In this document: positions 31,805 through 37,318 of the stretch, in pieces
How the letters are laid out: the number at the start of each line of letters is the position of its first letter
How positions within the stretch are numbered: the stretch's first letter is position 1
Source: a virus
Virus record (IMG/VR): IMGVR_UViG_3300033155_000907
Location: 1-37,318 of that record
Length of the DNA: 37,318 bases
Strand: one strand, 5' to 3'
Position numbers and translations under genes: made by a program
Notes under the pieces: generated by a model
Told to the model about the DNA's origin: nothing
Databases searched by the model: none
What the model saw: only the letters and a program-made list of their open reading frames with translations

Positions 31805-32230
31805 CTACTTCCCCGCCTTCTCGGCCGCCGCGATTATCTTCTTGAGCTTCTTGAGATCCATACCCTCGAGCGGTCCAAGACCAACAGCGCCAAGGACACG
31901 ATCAGGGACCTTGCCCTCGGTTCTGTTGAAGATCTCGATCATGAAGCGCGCATCACCACGGGAAGCGTACTTGATGCACTCCTTCAGCATTCGATCGCGG
32001 ACTGTTTGCTCTGGATTGTCCGGGTCAGCTGAGTTGAGGATCTCGGCTAGGCGCTTTGATACCGTTGCACCCTTGGCCCTACCCTTGGGATTGCCGGACT
32101 TGCCAGGCTTGAACATGTGGCTGATGAACTCTTCGGAGTAGCCTTCGAGTGGCTTGCCCTTTGAGGATGTCTTGCCGGTTGAATCGTCCGTGCTGTCGCC
32201 TTGTATGCTTGGCGGCTTCTTCTTCCCCAT
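31805..32230 (-). CDS. Terminase small subunit-like protein (DUF5681 type)
   Basis: The 141-aa protein has FKPGKSGNPKGRAKG at about residues 40-54, the mark of DUF5681-type proteins often encoded before large terminases. A helical segment follows. It probably recognises phage DNA for packaging. The start at 32230 lacks a good Shine-Dalgarno. It is the first late gene after promoter P4. Unusually, six genes separate it from terL. Confidence 0.6.
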   Translation of the reverse strand: MGKKKPPSIQGDSTDDSTGKTSSKGKPLEGYSEEFISHMFKPGKSGNPKGRAKGATVSKRLAEILNSADPDNPEQTVRDRMLKECIKYASRGDARFMIEIFNRTEGKVPDRVLGAVGLGPLEGMDLKKLKKIIAAAEKAGK

Positions 32231-32285
32231 CAGTTAGCGGTATCTCATAGTTAACGCCCATTGCCGTGAGTGGTTTATCTGCTGA

Positions 32286-32313
32286 AATATACCGTTTTGA
32301 AAGATCTTGTCAA
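32286..32313 (-). promoter_or_regulatory. Promoter P4 (sigma-70 type), late operon
   Basis: On the minus strand there is TTGACA (32308-32313), a 16-bp spacer and TATATT (32286-32291), in a 127-base gap before the small-terminase-like gene. A perfect palindrome, AAGATCTT (32301-32308), follows the -35 and could bind a regulator. No other strong promoter was found in the late genes. Confidence 0.75.
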
Positions 32314-32357
32314 GGGGGTTCTACACAATATAGAGCGGAGCGTTCGTCAGGATTGCA

Positions 32358-32588
32358 CTATACCGAGGGGGTATCCTTACTTAACGCCGCCCACTCATCC
32401 CACGCCACCTCAAGGGCTTCCGCCTCGGCCTTCGAGTATCGCTGAATGAAGTCGCACTTCCGGTCAGTCACTCTCTTGCCTCTACGGCTACACTCGAGCA
32501 TAACGCTGTTCTTTGTCTCGCGTTGCACAAGCTCTCCGACCTTACAGTCTGGGCATGGACTACCAAGCCTCACCGCCTGGCGTGACAT
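32358..32588 (-). CDS. Zinc-finger protein, topoisomerase C4-like
   Basis: The 76-aa protein carries CPDCKVGELVQRETKNS, a later Cys and RKCDFIQ, which follow the C4 zinc ribbon of topoisomerase I C-termini. The start at 32588 overlaps the previous stop by one base. An upstream ATG at 32627 would extend it into the membrane miniprotein gene. It is the last gene before P4. It may bind single-stranded DNA. Confidence 0.65.
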   Translation of the reverse strand: MSRQAVRLGSPCPDCKVGELVQRETKNSVMLECSRRGKRVTDRKCDFIQRYSKAEAEALEVAWDEWAALSKDTPSV

Positions 32589-32695
32589 TAACTGAACAAC
32601 CAGATCGCTATATCCACCAGCTTCCATACGGCCAGTGGCGTTCCGAAGAAACCGAGTACTGCCAGAAGCGCTATCGGTCTAAGATCTATATCCAT
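32588..32695 (-). CDS. 35-aa membrane miniprotein
   Basis: The ATG at 32693-32695 has a very good ribosome site (AAAGGAG, 8 bases away). The product is one hydrophobic helix (IALLAVLGFFGTPLAVWKL) with an acidic N-terminus. The strong site argues that it is made. It may be a holin, inhibitor or host-membrane effector. No family is recognised. Confidence 0.6.
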   Translation of the reverse strand: MDIDLRPIALLAVLGFFGTPLAVWKLVDIAIWLFS

Positions 32696-32709
32696 TAACT
32701 ATTCTCCTT

Positions 32710-32940
32710 TCATACGATAGGGGTCTTGGCGGATAGACACCGCTTGCAAGGGCGCTTTCCCTGGGGTGCGTCGAAGTGGGTGTTCGCAAATACACGCCTG
32801 AAGCCGCACCGCGTTACAATCATACGATAGGCTGACCCACTCTTCGGGGCAATCCCCTCAATGACGTGATAGGTATCAATACCTGGCCCCGGGGACGTGC
32901 AATACTTCGGTCGCCTCTTCTTTCCCTTATCCTTTCGCAC
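32710..32940 (-). CDS. Small basic Cys-rich protein
   Basis: The GTG at 32938-32940 is chosen because GGGGA lies six bases before it. An ATG at 32967 is possible but has no site. The 76-aa product is basic at the N-terminus and carries CTSPG, TRCG and RPCKRC, a likely zinc-binding set. It overlaps the MmcB-like gene by 14 bases. The function is unknown. Confidence 0.55.
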   Translation of the reverse strand: MRKDKGKKRRPKYCTSPGPGIDTYHVIEGIAPKSGSAYRMIVTRCGFRRVFANTHFDAPQGKRPCKRCLSAKTPIV

Positions 32941-33751
32941 TGTCGTCCCCTTCTGTGATTGCGGCATTCAATGCGGCCACGAGGTCCGTCAACTTCTTGG
33001 CGCACGCGTCCGCCTGGTCGATCAACTTTTCATCAACGCCATGGATTGCCCTCTGGACGCACTCCTTCACCTTGTTCTCAAGACCCCAACTGCTCAGGCC
33101 ACGGCCCTGCTCGTCTATCACCTTGAGATCACACAGTATCTTCTTGCAGTCGGCCAGGTGTTCATTCTCTTTCTGAAGTCGATGGTTCTCCACATCGACC
33201 TTATCGATGCGCTCGGTAACCAACTCGCGGATCTTCTTGGAAACATCCCAGCCCAATTCCTTCTTTTCGTCCTTCCGAGCCAGCCACTTTCGCCAGAATC
33301 TTTCATTGTAGGTTGTCTCCTTGCGGTCTTCCTCATCTCCCATCGTGGCCCGAGAGAACAGGATGTACTTGAAGACAGCGACGGGATCATCGACTGCCCG
33401 GTGTGGAGCTTTCTTCTTTTGGTATAACCGCGTCATGTTCTTAGAGGATACGAACAGGCCGGCTTCCTCTGGGACTTCCTCTGGCTTGATGATGCCGGGC
33501 GGCGCGACGAAATACAGTTGATTGCACGTGGGCAGATACGCCATCCACTTCTGATCGTTCATGAAGTCCGCTCGAGTCACCTTGATCTCATACGCTGTCG
33601 TACATGGCTTGGTATACGATCGGCGCAATACCCAGAGATCCATTCGGAACGATTCCGCCCGGGTCCACGTGGCACCGTCCTTGCATTCTGGAACACAGAG
33701 ATCGTTCGAGTGCTTTGCCAGCAAGCAGTCCAACAGCTTTGACGCGCTCAC
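32927..33751 (-). CDS. PD-(D/E)XK nuclease-fold protein, MmcB-like, with coiled-coil tail
   Basis: The 274-aa product starts from a GTG that overlaps the upstream stop as GTGA, with AGGGG before it. Residues about 3-130 match MmcB-type proteins: D38 in FRMDLW, E55-I-K57 in YEIKVTR and ADFMNDQKW, then LYFVAPPGI. This gives a PD-(D/E)XK core. Residues about 175-270 form a charged coiled coil. MmcB-like proteins are linked with DNA repair. The frame is open to 33886, but that part overlaps the previous gene. Confidence 0.72.
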   Translation of the reverse strand: MSASKLLDCLLAKHSNDLCVPECKDGATWTRAESFRMDLWVLRRSYTKPCTTAYEIKVTRADFMNDQKWMAYLPTCNQLYFVAPPGIIKPEEVPEEAGLFVSSKNMTRLYQKKKAPHRAVDDPVAVFKYILFSRATMGDEEDRKETTYNERFWRKWLARKDEKKELGWDVSKKIRELVTERIDKVDVENHRLQKENEHLADCKKILCDLKVIDEQGRGLSSWGLENKVKECVQRAIHGVDEKLIDQADACAKKLTDLVAALNAAITEGDDSAKG

Positions 33752-33957
33752 CTCTTGTCCCCTGGGGCATCGAATGAACTGCATTGAATGCCGACCGCCG
33801 AATCCGATTCGCTCAACGGTATCATCTGCAACGGTAGCCCGATCGCCGCCGCGATGTTCCGTATCGCACGAACGTGCTTCTCGCAAGCGACCGCCTCGGG
33901 CTTACCAGGCCATGTATACCTATGCGTCCCGTTCTTCTCACACTGCTTCTCTGTCAT
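33748..33957 (-). CDS. Small Cys/His protein
   Basis: The 69-aa protein has CEKNGTHRYTWPGKPEAVACEKH, a zinc-finger-like pattern met in many phage genomes, followed by a helix (IRNIAAAIGLPL). It is probably DNA- or protein-binding. It overlaps the nuclease gene by 4 bases, so the two are likely made together. Confidence 0.6.
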   Translation of the reverse strand: MTEKQCEKNGTHRYTWPGKPEAVACEKHVRAIRNIAAAIGLPLQMIPLSESDSAVGIQCSSFDAPGDKR

Positions 33958-33959
33958 CT

Positions 33960-34586
33960 CTATTGCTCCTCCTCTGGGGATTGCGTGGGCAGTATCTCGT
34001 TTCGTAAATCACGTGCAATGTGACACTGGCTGTCCCTGGATAAATCTCCGGCCTCAAGAAGGTTTATTACCCCAGCCACCAACTCTTCAAGCTCCTCAAT
34101 TCTCTTGTCCTTGGTGGTGATCCGCTTGTGAAGCTCATTGTTACGCGCGACCATCTTCTGCCCCCAAACAGTTGTTGCTGGACCAGTCACATGATCACCC
34201 ATGTGAAGCTTCTCAATCTCCTTGTCGCGTTCGGCAATGGCGCGCATGGCGTAGCCAACAACGCCAGCGTCAGTCCCAAGAACCTCGCAGAGTTTCCGGA
34301 ACTGCTCGTGTTCGGTTTCCATGCGTTCATCTGCCGACTTCATTTCAACACTTTGTGGTTCTCCACAGTGTGCATTCATGCAAGAGCCACTGATCACTGG
34401 ACCACCACATTGAAAACAGCGACAAGCGTCTTCCGCTTTCAACCGCTCAATCTCAGCCCGAAGCTCGGGGATGATCTGGCACGCCGTGGCGTCCCTCTCT
34501 TTGAGGTCGGCGATCTTCGCACACGCCTGTTCTATTGTCTGGAACGACTTGACCAACGCATCCATTGTCCTGTCACTCACAATCAT
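33960..34586 (-). CDS. Coiled-coil protein with central zinc knuckle
   Basis: The 208-aa protein has coiled-coil regions at about 5-55, 80-130 and 145-185, flanking CRCFQCGG, then CMNAHCGE (about 55-77). The start at 34586 overlaps the upstream stop by one base. The frame to 34631 lies inside the nuclease gene. The function is unknown, and the shape suggests a DNA-binding or scaffold role. Confidence 0.6.
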   Translation of the reverse strand: MIVSDRTMDALVKSFQTIEQACAKIADLKERDATACQIIPELRAEIERLKAEDACRCFQCGGPVISGSCMNAHCGEPQSVEMKSADERMETEHEQFRKLCEVLGTDAGVVGYAMRAIAERDKEIEKLHMGDHVTGPATTVWGQKMVARNNELHKRITTKDKRIEELEELVAGVINLLEAGDLSRDSQCHIARDLRNEILPTQSPEEEQ

Positions 34587-34915
34587 TACCCCTTTGCCGT
34601 TGGGCTTCGACCGCCCCACGTGGCTTTCCATTTCAATAGTTCATCGATCGTATCGCGGACCTCGATGTGTCTGGCGCCACGGGCAACGACGGCGTCACGG
34701 AATGCCCGCTGTCCCTTCGTCTGCTTGCACTTGCCAGTCTTGCACTCGAGGAACACGTCAATCTCATAACAGTAATAATCAGGGAAGTCGGCGGCGTCTT
34801 TGTTGAGGATCTGCCCGCACCCAAAACACCGATATTCAATCCTGATATACTCGATGTTGTGCCACTGTAGAAAGTTCCTGGTGGCCAGTTCTAGTCCTTT
34901 GCTACGTTCGGTCAT
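34586..34915 (-). CDS. VRR-NUC / Holliday-resolvase-like nuclease
   Basis: The 109-aa protein has E9 in an N-terminal helix, D53 and E57-C-K59 in IDVFLECKTGK and Q68 in a following helix. This is the set of catalytic residues in small VRR-NUC enzymes of the PD-(D/E)XK group. CFGC (30-33) adds a zinc site. It could resolve branched DNA before packaging. It overlaps both neighbours. Confidence 0.72.
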   Translation of the reverse strand: MTERSKGLELATRNFLQWHNIEYIRIEYRCFGCGQILNKDAADFPDYYCYEIDVFLECKTGKCKQTKGQRAFRDAVVARGARHIEVRDTIDELLKWKATWGGRSPTAKG

Positions 34916-35294
34916 GCCTCACCGTTGATACCGTGGCCTCAAGTTCTGACAGGATGAAGACGGAGATCGCGGCCATTCGGACAAGCTTCACGCGGATACG
35001 CATAGCCCGATCGTCGCTGATGACGCGGTCGTATTCATTCCTGGTGGCAAGCTCAAGCGCCCGGATCTCATCCAACAGCGTCCAGATTCCCGACAGATCG
35101 ACTTCGCGCCAAGTCGCGCTGAACTCTTGGATCTCTTCAGCGATCGCGTTGATGACCTCAAGCGGGATGGGTGCGTCAGGGTTGACGACTTCCACCGTCT
35201 CGTGATCGCACTTGATGAAGTCATGCCCGGTCATGTGGCAGCTTCCGAAGTAGAAAAATGAACAGCTATCGACGCGGTCTTTGCAGCTTCTCAT
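34902..35294 (-). CDS. Hypothetical protein with N-terminal Cys/His cluster
   Basis: The 130-aa protein has Cys at 4, 11, 19 and 29 and His at 20 and 24, which may bind zinc. The rest is helical (LDEIRALELATRNEYDRVI). I keep the start at 35294, with GAGGA upstream, because the Cys pattern spans it. A start at 35234 is the other choice. No function is recognised. Confidence 0.6.
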   Translation of the reverse strand: MRSCKDRVDSCSFFYFGSCHMTGHDFIKCDHETVEVVNPDAPIPLEVINAIAEEIQEFSATWREVDLSGIWTLLDEIRALELATRNEYDRVISDDRAMRIRVKLVRMAAISVFILSELEATVSTVRHDRT

Positions 35295-35475
35295 GTGGGT
35301 TCCTCTTTTCTTGGGTTGTCATATGCCAGCCTTCACAGTACCGGCAATAGTAGGCGCGACAGTGGCGCCCTTGAAGATCTTCAGCGGTCTTCGATCGTCG
35401 CGCTGTATCCAATGCTCGGCTGGCGCCTATCAAGGCATCTTGCTTTGACATGTACCGGCGCTTTCTACACGGCAT
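35266..35475 (-). CDS. Small zinc-binding protein
   Basis: The 69-aa protein has MPCRKRRYMSKQDALIGASR, then YYCRYCEGWHMTTQ, a frequent phage fold in which the Cys and His residues hold zinc. A site AAGGGGG precedes the ATG. It is probably nucleic-acid-binding. It overlaps the next gene by 29 bases. Confidence 0.65.
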   Translation of the reverse strand: MPCRKRRYMSKQDALIGASRALDTARRSKTAEDLQGRHCRAYYCRYCEGWHMTTQEKRNPHEKLQRPRR

Positions 35476-35487
35476 TATTTCACCCCC

Positions 35488-35748
35488 TTAAAATGGGACG
35501 CTGTCTTCATCGATTTCCGTCTCTTCATCCTGGGACGGTGTCAGGGCCTTGGCCACGGTCAGTGCGATCGCGGGGAAATCATCCTTGTGTGGTTCGCCGT
35601 TGATGTCGTACCAGAAGCAACGGACCATTAGAAGCGTCTCGTTCACGTTCATCCCGTGAATACGATCAACATACTCAAGCGCCAACATCTCTTGCGCTGG
35701 CAGCAAGTTCGTCACTGTTACAATATCGCCTGTTCTTATCTCGGGCAT
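35488..35748 (-). CDS. Small beta protein, DUF2158-like
   Basis: The 86-aa protein has IRTGDIVTVTNLLPAQEM, later VRCFWYD, then DDFPAIAL, in the manner of DUF2158/YodC-type SH3-like proteins. The acidic C-terminus (DEETEIDED) resembles SSB-type tails. AAAGGGGGG precedes the ATG. The role is unknown. Confidence 0.55.
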   Translation of the reverse strand: MPEIRTGDIVTVTNLLPAQEMLALEYVDRIHGMNVNETLLMVRCFWYDINGEPHKDDFPAIALTVAKALTPSQDEETEIDEDSVPF

Positions 35749-35768
35749 AGTGCCCCCCCTTTCATCAA

Positions 35769-35897
35769 TCAGTTGTGCCGCTGTTCTCCTTTCTTGCGCG
35801 GCCTGAAAATATACATTAGAACCATAATCCCGATGAGGATGGCCAGGAACATACCCAGCGACATGCGCTCATCGATCAAGTCAAATAGCTTATTCAT
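35769..35897 (-). CDS. 42-aa membrane miniprotein next to the cell-wall enzyme (holin candidate)
   Basis: The ATG at 35895-35897 overlaps the end of the LysM gene by 8 bases, with GGGTGA seven bases upstream. The 42-aa product has one transmembrane helix (residues about 13-30, LGMFLAILIGIMVLMYIF) and a basic C-terminus (RPRKKGEQR), predicted inside. Its tight linkage to an exported cell-wall enzyme makes it the best holin or pinholin candidate. Confidence 0.6.
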   Translation of the reverse strand: MNKLFDLIDERMSLGMFLAILIGIMVLMYIFRPRKKGEQRHN

Positions 35898-36525
35898 GAA
35901 TGGTCACCCATATGTCCTTATGGCCGAATCGGTAGTTCGCCCGATGACCTTCGCCGGTACAGATCTCCACCTGGACAATCCGCCGGCGCCGGTAGAGACT
36001 TCGAAGTCCTCCGCCGGTATCGTTGACAACCTTGTATCCGAAGCCAGGTATGTTCAGGACCGTGCCACGAGGGAAGACCGCTTCAGGTGCGGCAACGCCG
36101 TTGTGTTTATACGCGCTCTCTCCCGTGGACGTCCGGCCATTGGTCTGGCAGATGCGACAGTTGTCACAATACTTGCGAAGCCTGACCTTGATCCGGCGTG
36201 GCGTGCGCGCCCTGTCAGGGATCGTCAGCTTCATCCCCTTGAAGATCCTGTTGGGATTCTTGATCGTGTTCCTGTTGGCCGCGTAGATCCTGGGCCACTG
36301 GCTTCCGTTGCCCCATGTCTTCTTGGCAATCTTCCAGAGTGAATCATTTGACCTGACAACATACGTGCCGGCATGTGCGGTGGTGCATAGAAGCAACGCC
36401 AGAAGCGTGGCCGGCAACATCCTCAAGCGGAACGCCTCTCTAATGCTAGTGACTAAAGCATCGATTAGGACCTTTACGTTCCTTGGCGATATCCGGCTCA
36501 TATCCCGCTCCTGGCATTGGCTCAT
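35890..36525 (-). CDS. Exported LysM-3D domain cell-wall enzyme (endolysin candidate)
   Basis: The 211-aa protein has a hydrophobic export segment at about residues 36-52 (MLPATLLALLLCTTAHA) with an AHA cut site. LysM follows at about 54-103 (TYVVRSNDSLWKIAKKTWG... KGMKLTIP), then a 3D domain at about 118-206 with GRTSTGESAYKHNGVAA, PRGTVLNIPGFG and NDTGGG. 3D domains occur in lytic transglycosylases. The start at 36525 (ATGA overlap) gives a long N-terminus, perhaps a signal anchor. A TTG near 36426 with GAGAGG upstream would give a plain signal peptide. It likely degrades peptidoglycan. Confidence 0.78.
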   Translation of the reverse strand: MSQCQERDMSRISPRNVKVLIDALVTSIREAFRLRMLPATLLALLLCTTAHAGTYVVRSNDSLWKIAKKTWGNGSQWPRIYAANRNTIKNPNRIFKGMKLTIPDRARTPRRIKVRLRKYCDNCRICQTNGRTSTGESAYKHNGVAAPEAVFPRGTVLNIPGFGYKVVNDTGGGLRSLYRRRRIVQVEICTGEGHRANYRFGHKDIWVTIHE

Positions 36526-36848
36526 ATGATCAACCCTTTCGCAACGGCTCTGTGATATCGGCCAAGGAAGTGTTCGGCGATGCGCCAGTCTTCACTTGCC
36601 CGGATAAAGAACCAATCCTCGAACAGTGCAAGGTGACGGTTCTCATCGAACAGCGTGTGACATTGGTTCGGCGCTATGCACAAGAGTGCAAGGTTCCAGC
36701 TTTCGTCAAGCGTCTCGTCCCACGGTTGCCGTGGAATCAAGTGTGCTGGCGCGTATCCCGGTGATAGCTGATGGCCGCATGATTCACACGTTCCGCCGGC
36801 ATTCTCCCAGGCGTCGAGCGACATCTTTTCCCAGTCTCTCTTTTTCAT
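36522..36848 (-). CDS. HNH endonuclease
   Basis: The 108-aa protein has the zinc Cys pair C21-C24 (CESC), AHLIPRQ with H36, WNLALLC (N52, C57) and NQCHTLF (C63-H64), the residues of a small HNH nuclease. It may aid packaging or cut host DNA. It overlaps the replication gene and the LysM gene by ATGA at each end. Confidence 0.82.
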   Translation of the reverse strand: MKKRDWEKMSLDAWENAGGTCESCGHQLSPGYAPAHLIPRQPWDETLDESWNLALLCIAPNQCHTLFDENRHLALFEDWFFIRASEDWRIAEHFLGRYHRAVAKGLII

Positions 36849-37318
36849 GATGTGTAAATATACCCCTTACCGGCGCACGTTGTACAGCCTTTCCGGTCCT
36901 CATCAGGTTTGTTAGAACAATCGGGGCACGCACGCTGGATCAGGTCCTCTCGCATTCTGGGCGGCGTATCTTCCCAACGCTCCCCCTCCAACCAGTTGAT
37001 GGCATCAGGCTGGAATCCACCCTTCCATTGTTTTGTCTTTGCCTGAACCTCTATGCTGTAGAGCATTCGATCAAGTAGGTCAACGCTGGGAGATCTCTTG
37101 ATCCACCACGCCAGGGCGTCTTTTCTCTTTACGTCTTTTCCGTAGGCTTCCCAGAAGATGGCAAAATCAGACTCCAATTCGGTTCTGTTCTGTTCTGTTC
37201 CCTTCTGTTCTGTTCTTTCTTTCGTCGCCGCTCCACCGCCGTTCAAGCGCCGGATAGCGCCATCCTCTAGGGAATACTCTACTTGCTCCAGCCAGCCAAT
37301 GTCAATCAGGATTTCGAA
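36845..37318 (-). CDS. Replication initiation protein, C-terminal part (continues at 420 across the junction)
   Basis: The frame enters at the window end (repeated DNA) and stops at 36845. In the circular gene these bases encode residues 103-259. FAIFWEAYGKDVKRKDALAW followed by KQWKGGFQPDAINWLEGERW is the common C-terminal unit of phage replisome organiser proteins. A closing zinc motif, CPDC-x10-CTTC, is followed by AGKGYIY, as in DnaJ-like ribbons. The TGA overlaps the HNH start as ATGA. It likely binds helicase or loader. Confidence 0.75.
   Translation of the reverse strand, partial: FEILIDIGWLEQVEYSLEDGAIRRLNGGGAATKERTEQKGTEQNRTELESDFAIFWEAYGKDVKRKDALAWWIKRSPSVDLLDRMLYSIEVQAKTKQWKGGFQPDAINWLEGERWEDTPPRMREDLIQRACPDCSNKPDEDRKGCTTCAGKGYIYTS
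37183..37217 (-). repeat. Pentanucleotide tandem repeat (TTCTG)n inside the replication gene
   Basis: On the plus strand seven TTCNN units stand in tandem, five of them exact TTCTG. They encode the linker TEQNRTE-type sequence. Gain or loss of one unit would shift the frame and remove the C-terminal domain. The contig ends fall in this repeat. Confidence 0.8.
37205..37318. repeat. 114-bp terminal direct repeat, right copy
   Basis: These bases are identical to 1-114. Removing one copy gives a circle of 37,204 bp. Confidence 0.95.

Noticed and set aside
32710-32831. 12-bp direct repeat TCATACGATAGG at 32710 and 32820
   Set aside because: One copy is within coding sequence and there are only two copies. 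It may be chance and is not a CRISPR or att site.
35656-36342. Plus-strand frame of 228 codons
   Set aside because: It is antisense to the LysM-3D gene, whose domains are clear on the minus strand.
1-37318. Integrase, repressor, attachment site, tRNA genes or CRISPR array
   Set aside because: No recombinase motifs, no cI-like protein, no tRNA-like cloverleaf and no regularly spaced repeats were found on either strand by reading. A tRNAscan or profile search could still find a missed case.

Overview
The window is a complete or near-complete genome of a tailed phage, most likely a siphovirus (class Caudoviricetes). The case rests on an HK97-type head set (portal, head morphogenesis protein, prohead protease, coat protein), a TP901-type tape measure protein, a TP901-1-like tail tube protein and no tail sheath. 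The first 114 bases recur exactly as the last 114. A replication gene runs off the left end (start codon at 420) and resumes in frame at 37204, so the molecule closes into a circle of about 37,204 bp. The host cannot be named. Strong Shine-Dalgarno sites (AAGGGGG, AAAGGAG) and near-consensus sigma-70 promoters point to an ordinary bacterium. No integrase, repressor, DNA polymerase, tRNA or CRISPR array was found, so a lytic life cycle relying on the host replisome is the simplest reading.

Every gene I can support is on the minus strand, so the functional order runs right to left. Genes are tightly packed, often with ATGA, GTGA or TAATG overlaps that suggest translational coupling. Four promoters stand out, each with CTTGACA at -35 and a 16-17 bp spacer. 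P1 (5302-5329) drives a small early block with a Spo11/topoisomerase VI-A-like TOPRIM protein. P2 (3728-3755) is a perfect consensus with a dyad around the -10. It drives a small MerR/Xis-type HTH protein, a Sak4-like RecA-fold ATPase and several small proteins. P3 (552-580) drives a 33-aa leader peptide, the replication protein that crosses the junction, an HNH nuclease, a LysM/3D cell-wall enzyme, a small membrane protein, and a run of zinc-binding and PD-(D/E)XK nuclease proteins down to 32358. P4 (32286-32313) drives the late genes.

The late region runs from 32230 down to 5588. It holds a small-terminase-like gene, fibre and lectin-like virion proteins (placed unusually between the two terminase genes), large terminase, portal, head morphogenesis protein, protease and major capsid protein. 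Next come a glycan-modification island (15810-21519), head-tail connectors, tail terminator, tail tube, frameshifted tail chaperones, tape measure and five tail-tip or virion proteins.

The most striking content is the island directly behind the coat protein. It holds an APS kinase fused to a nucleotidyltransferase, a two-domain glycosyltransferase, a PAPS-type sulfotransferase, a glycosyltransferase-methyltransferase fusion and two more methyltransferases, all overlapping or nearly so. Together these could make PAPS and build a sulfated, methylated glycan, perhaps on the virion. A 45-nt hairpin separates it from the coat gene and could lower its expression. This takes about 15% of a small genome and is the best candidate for an undescribed system here.
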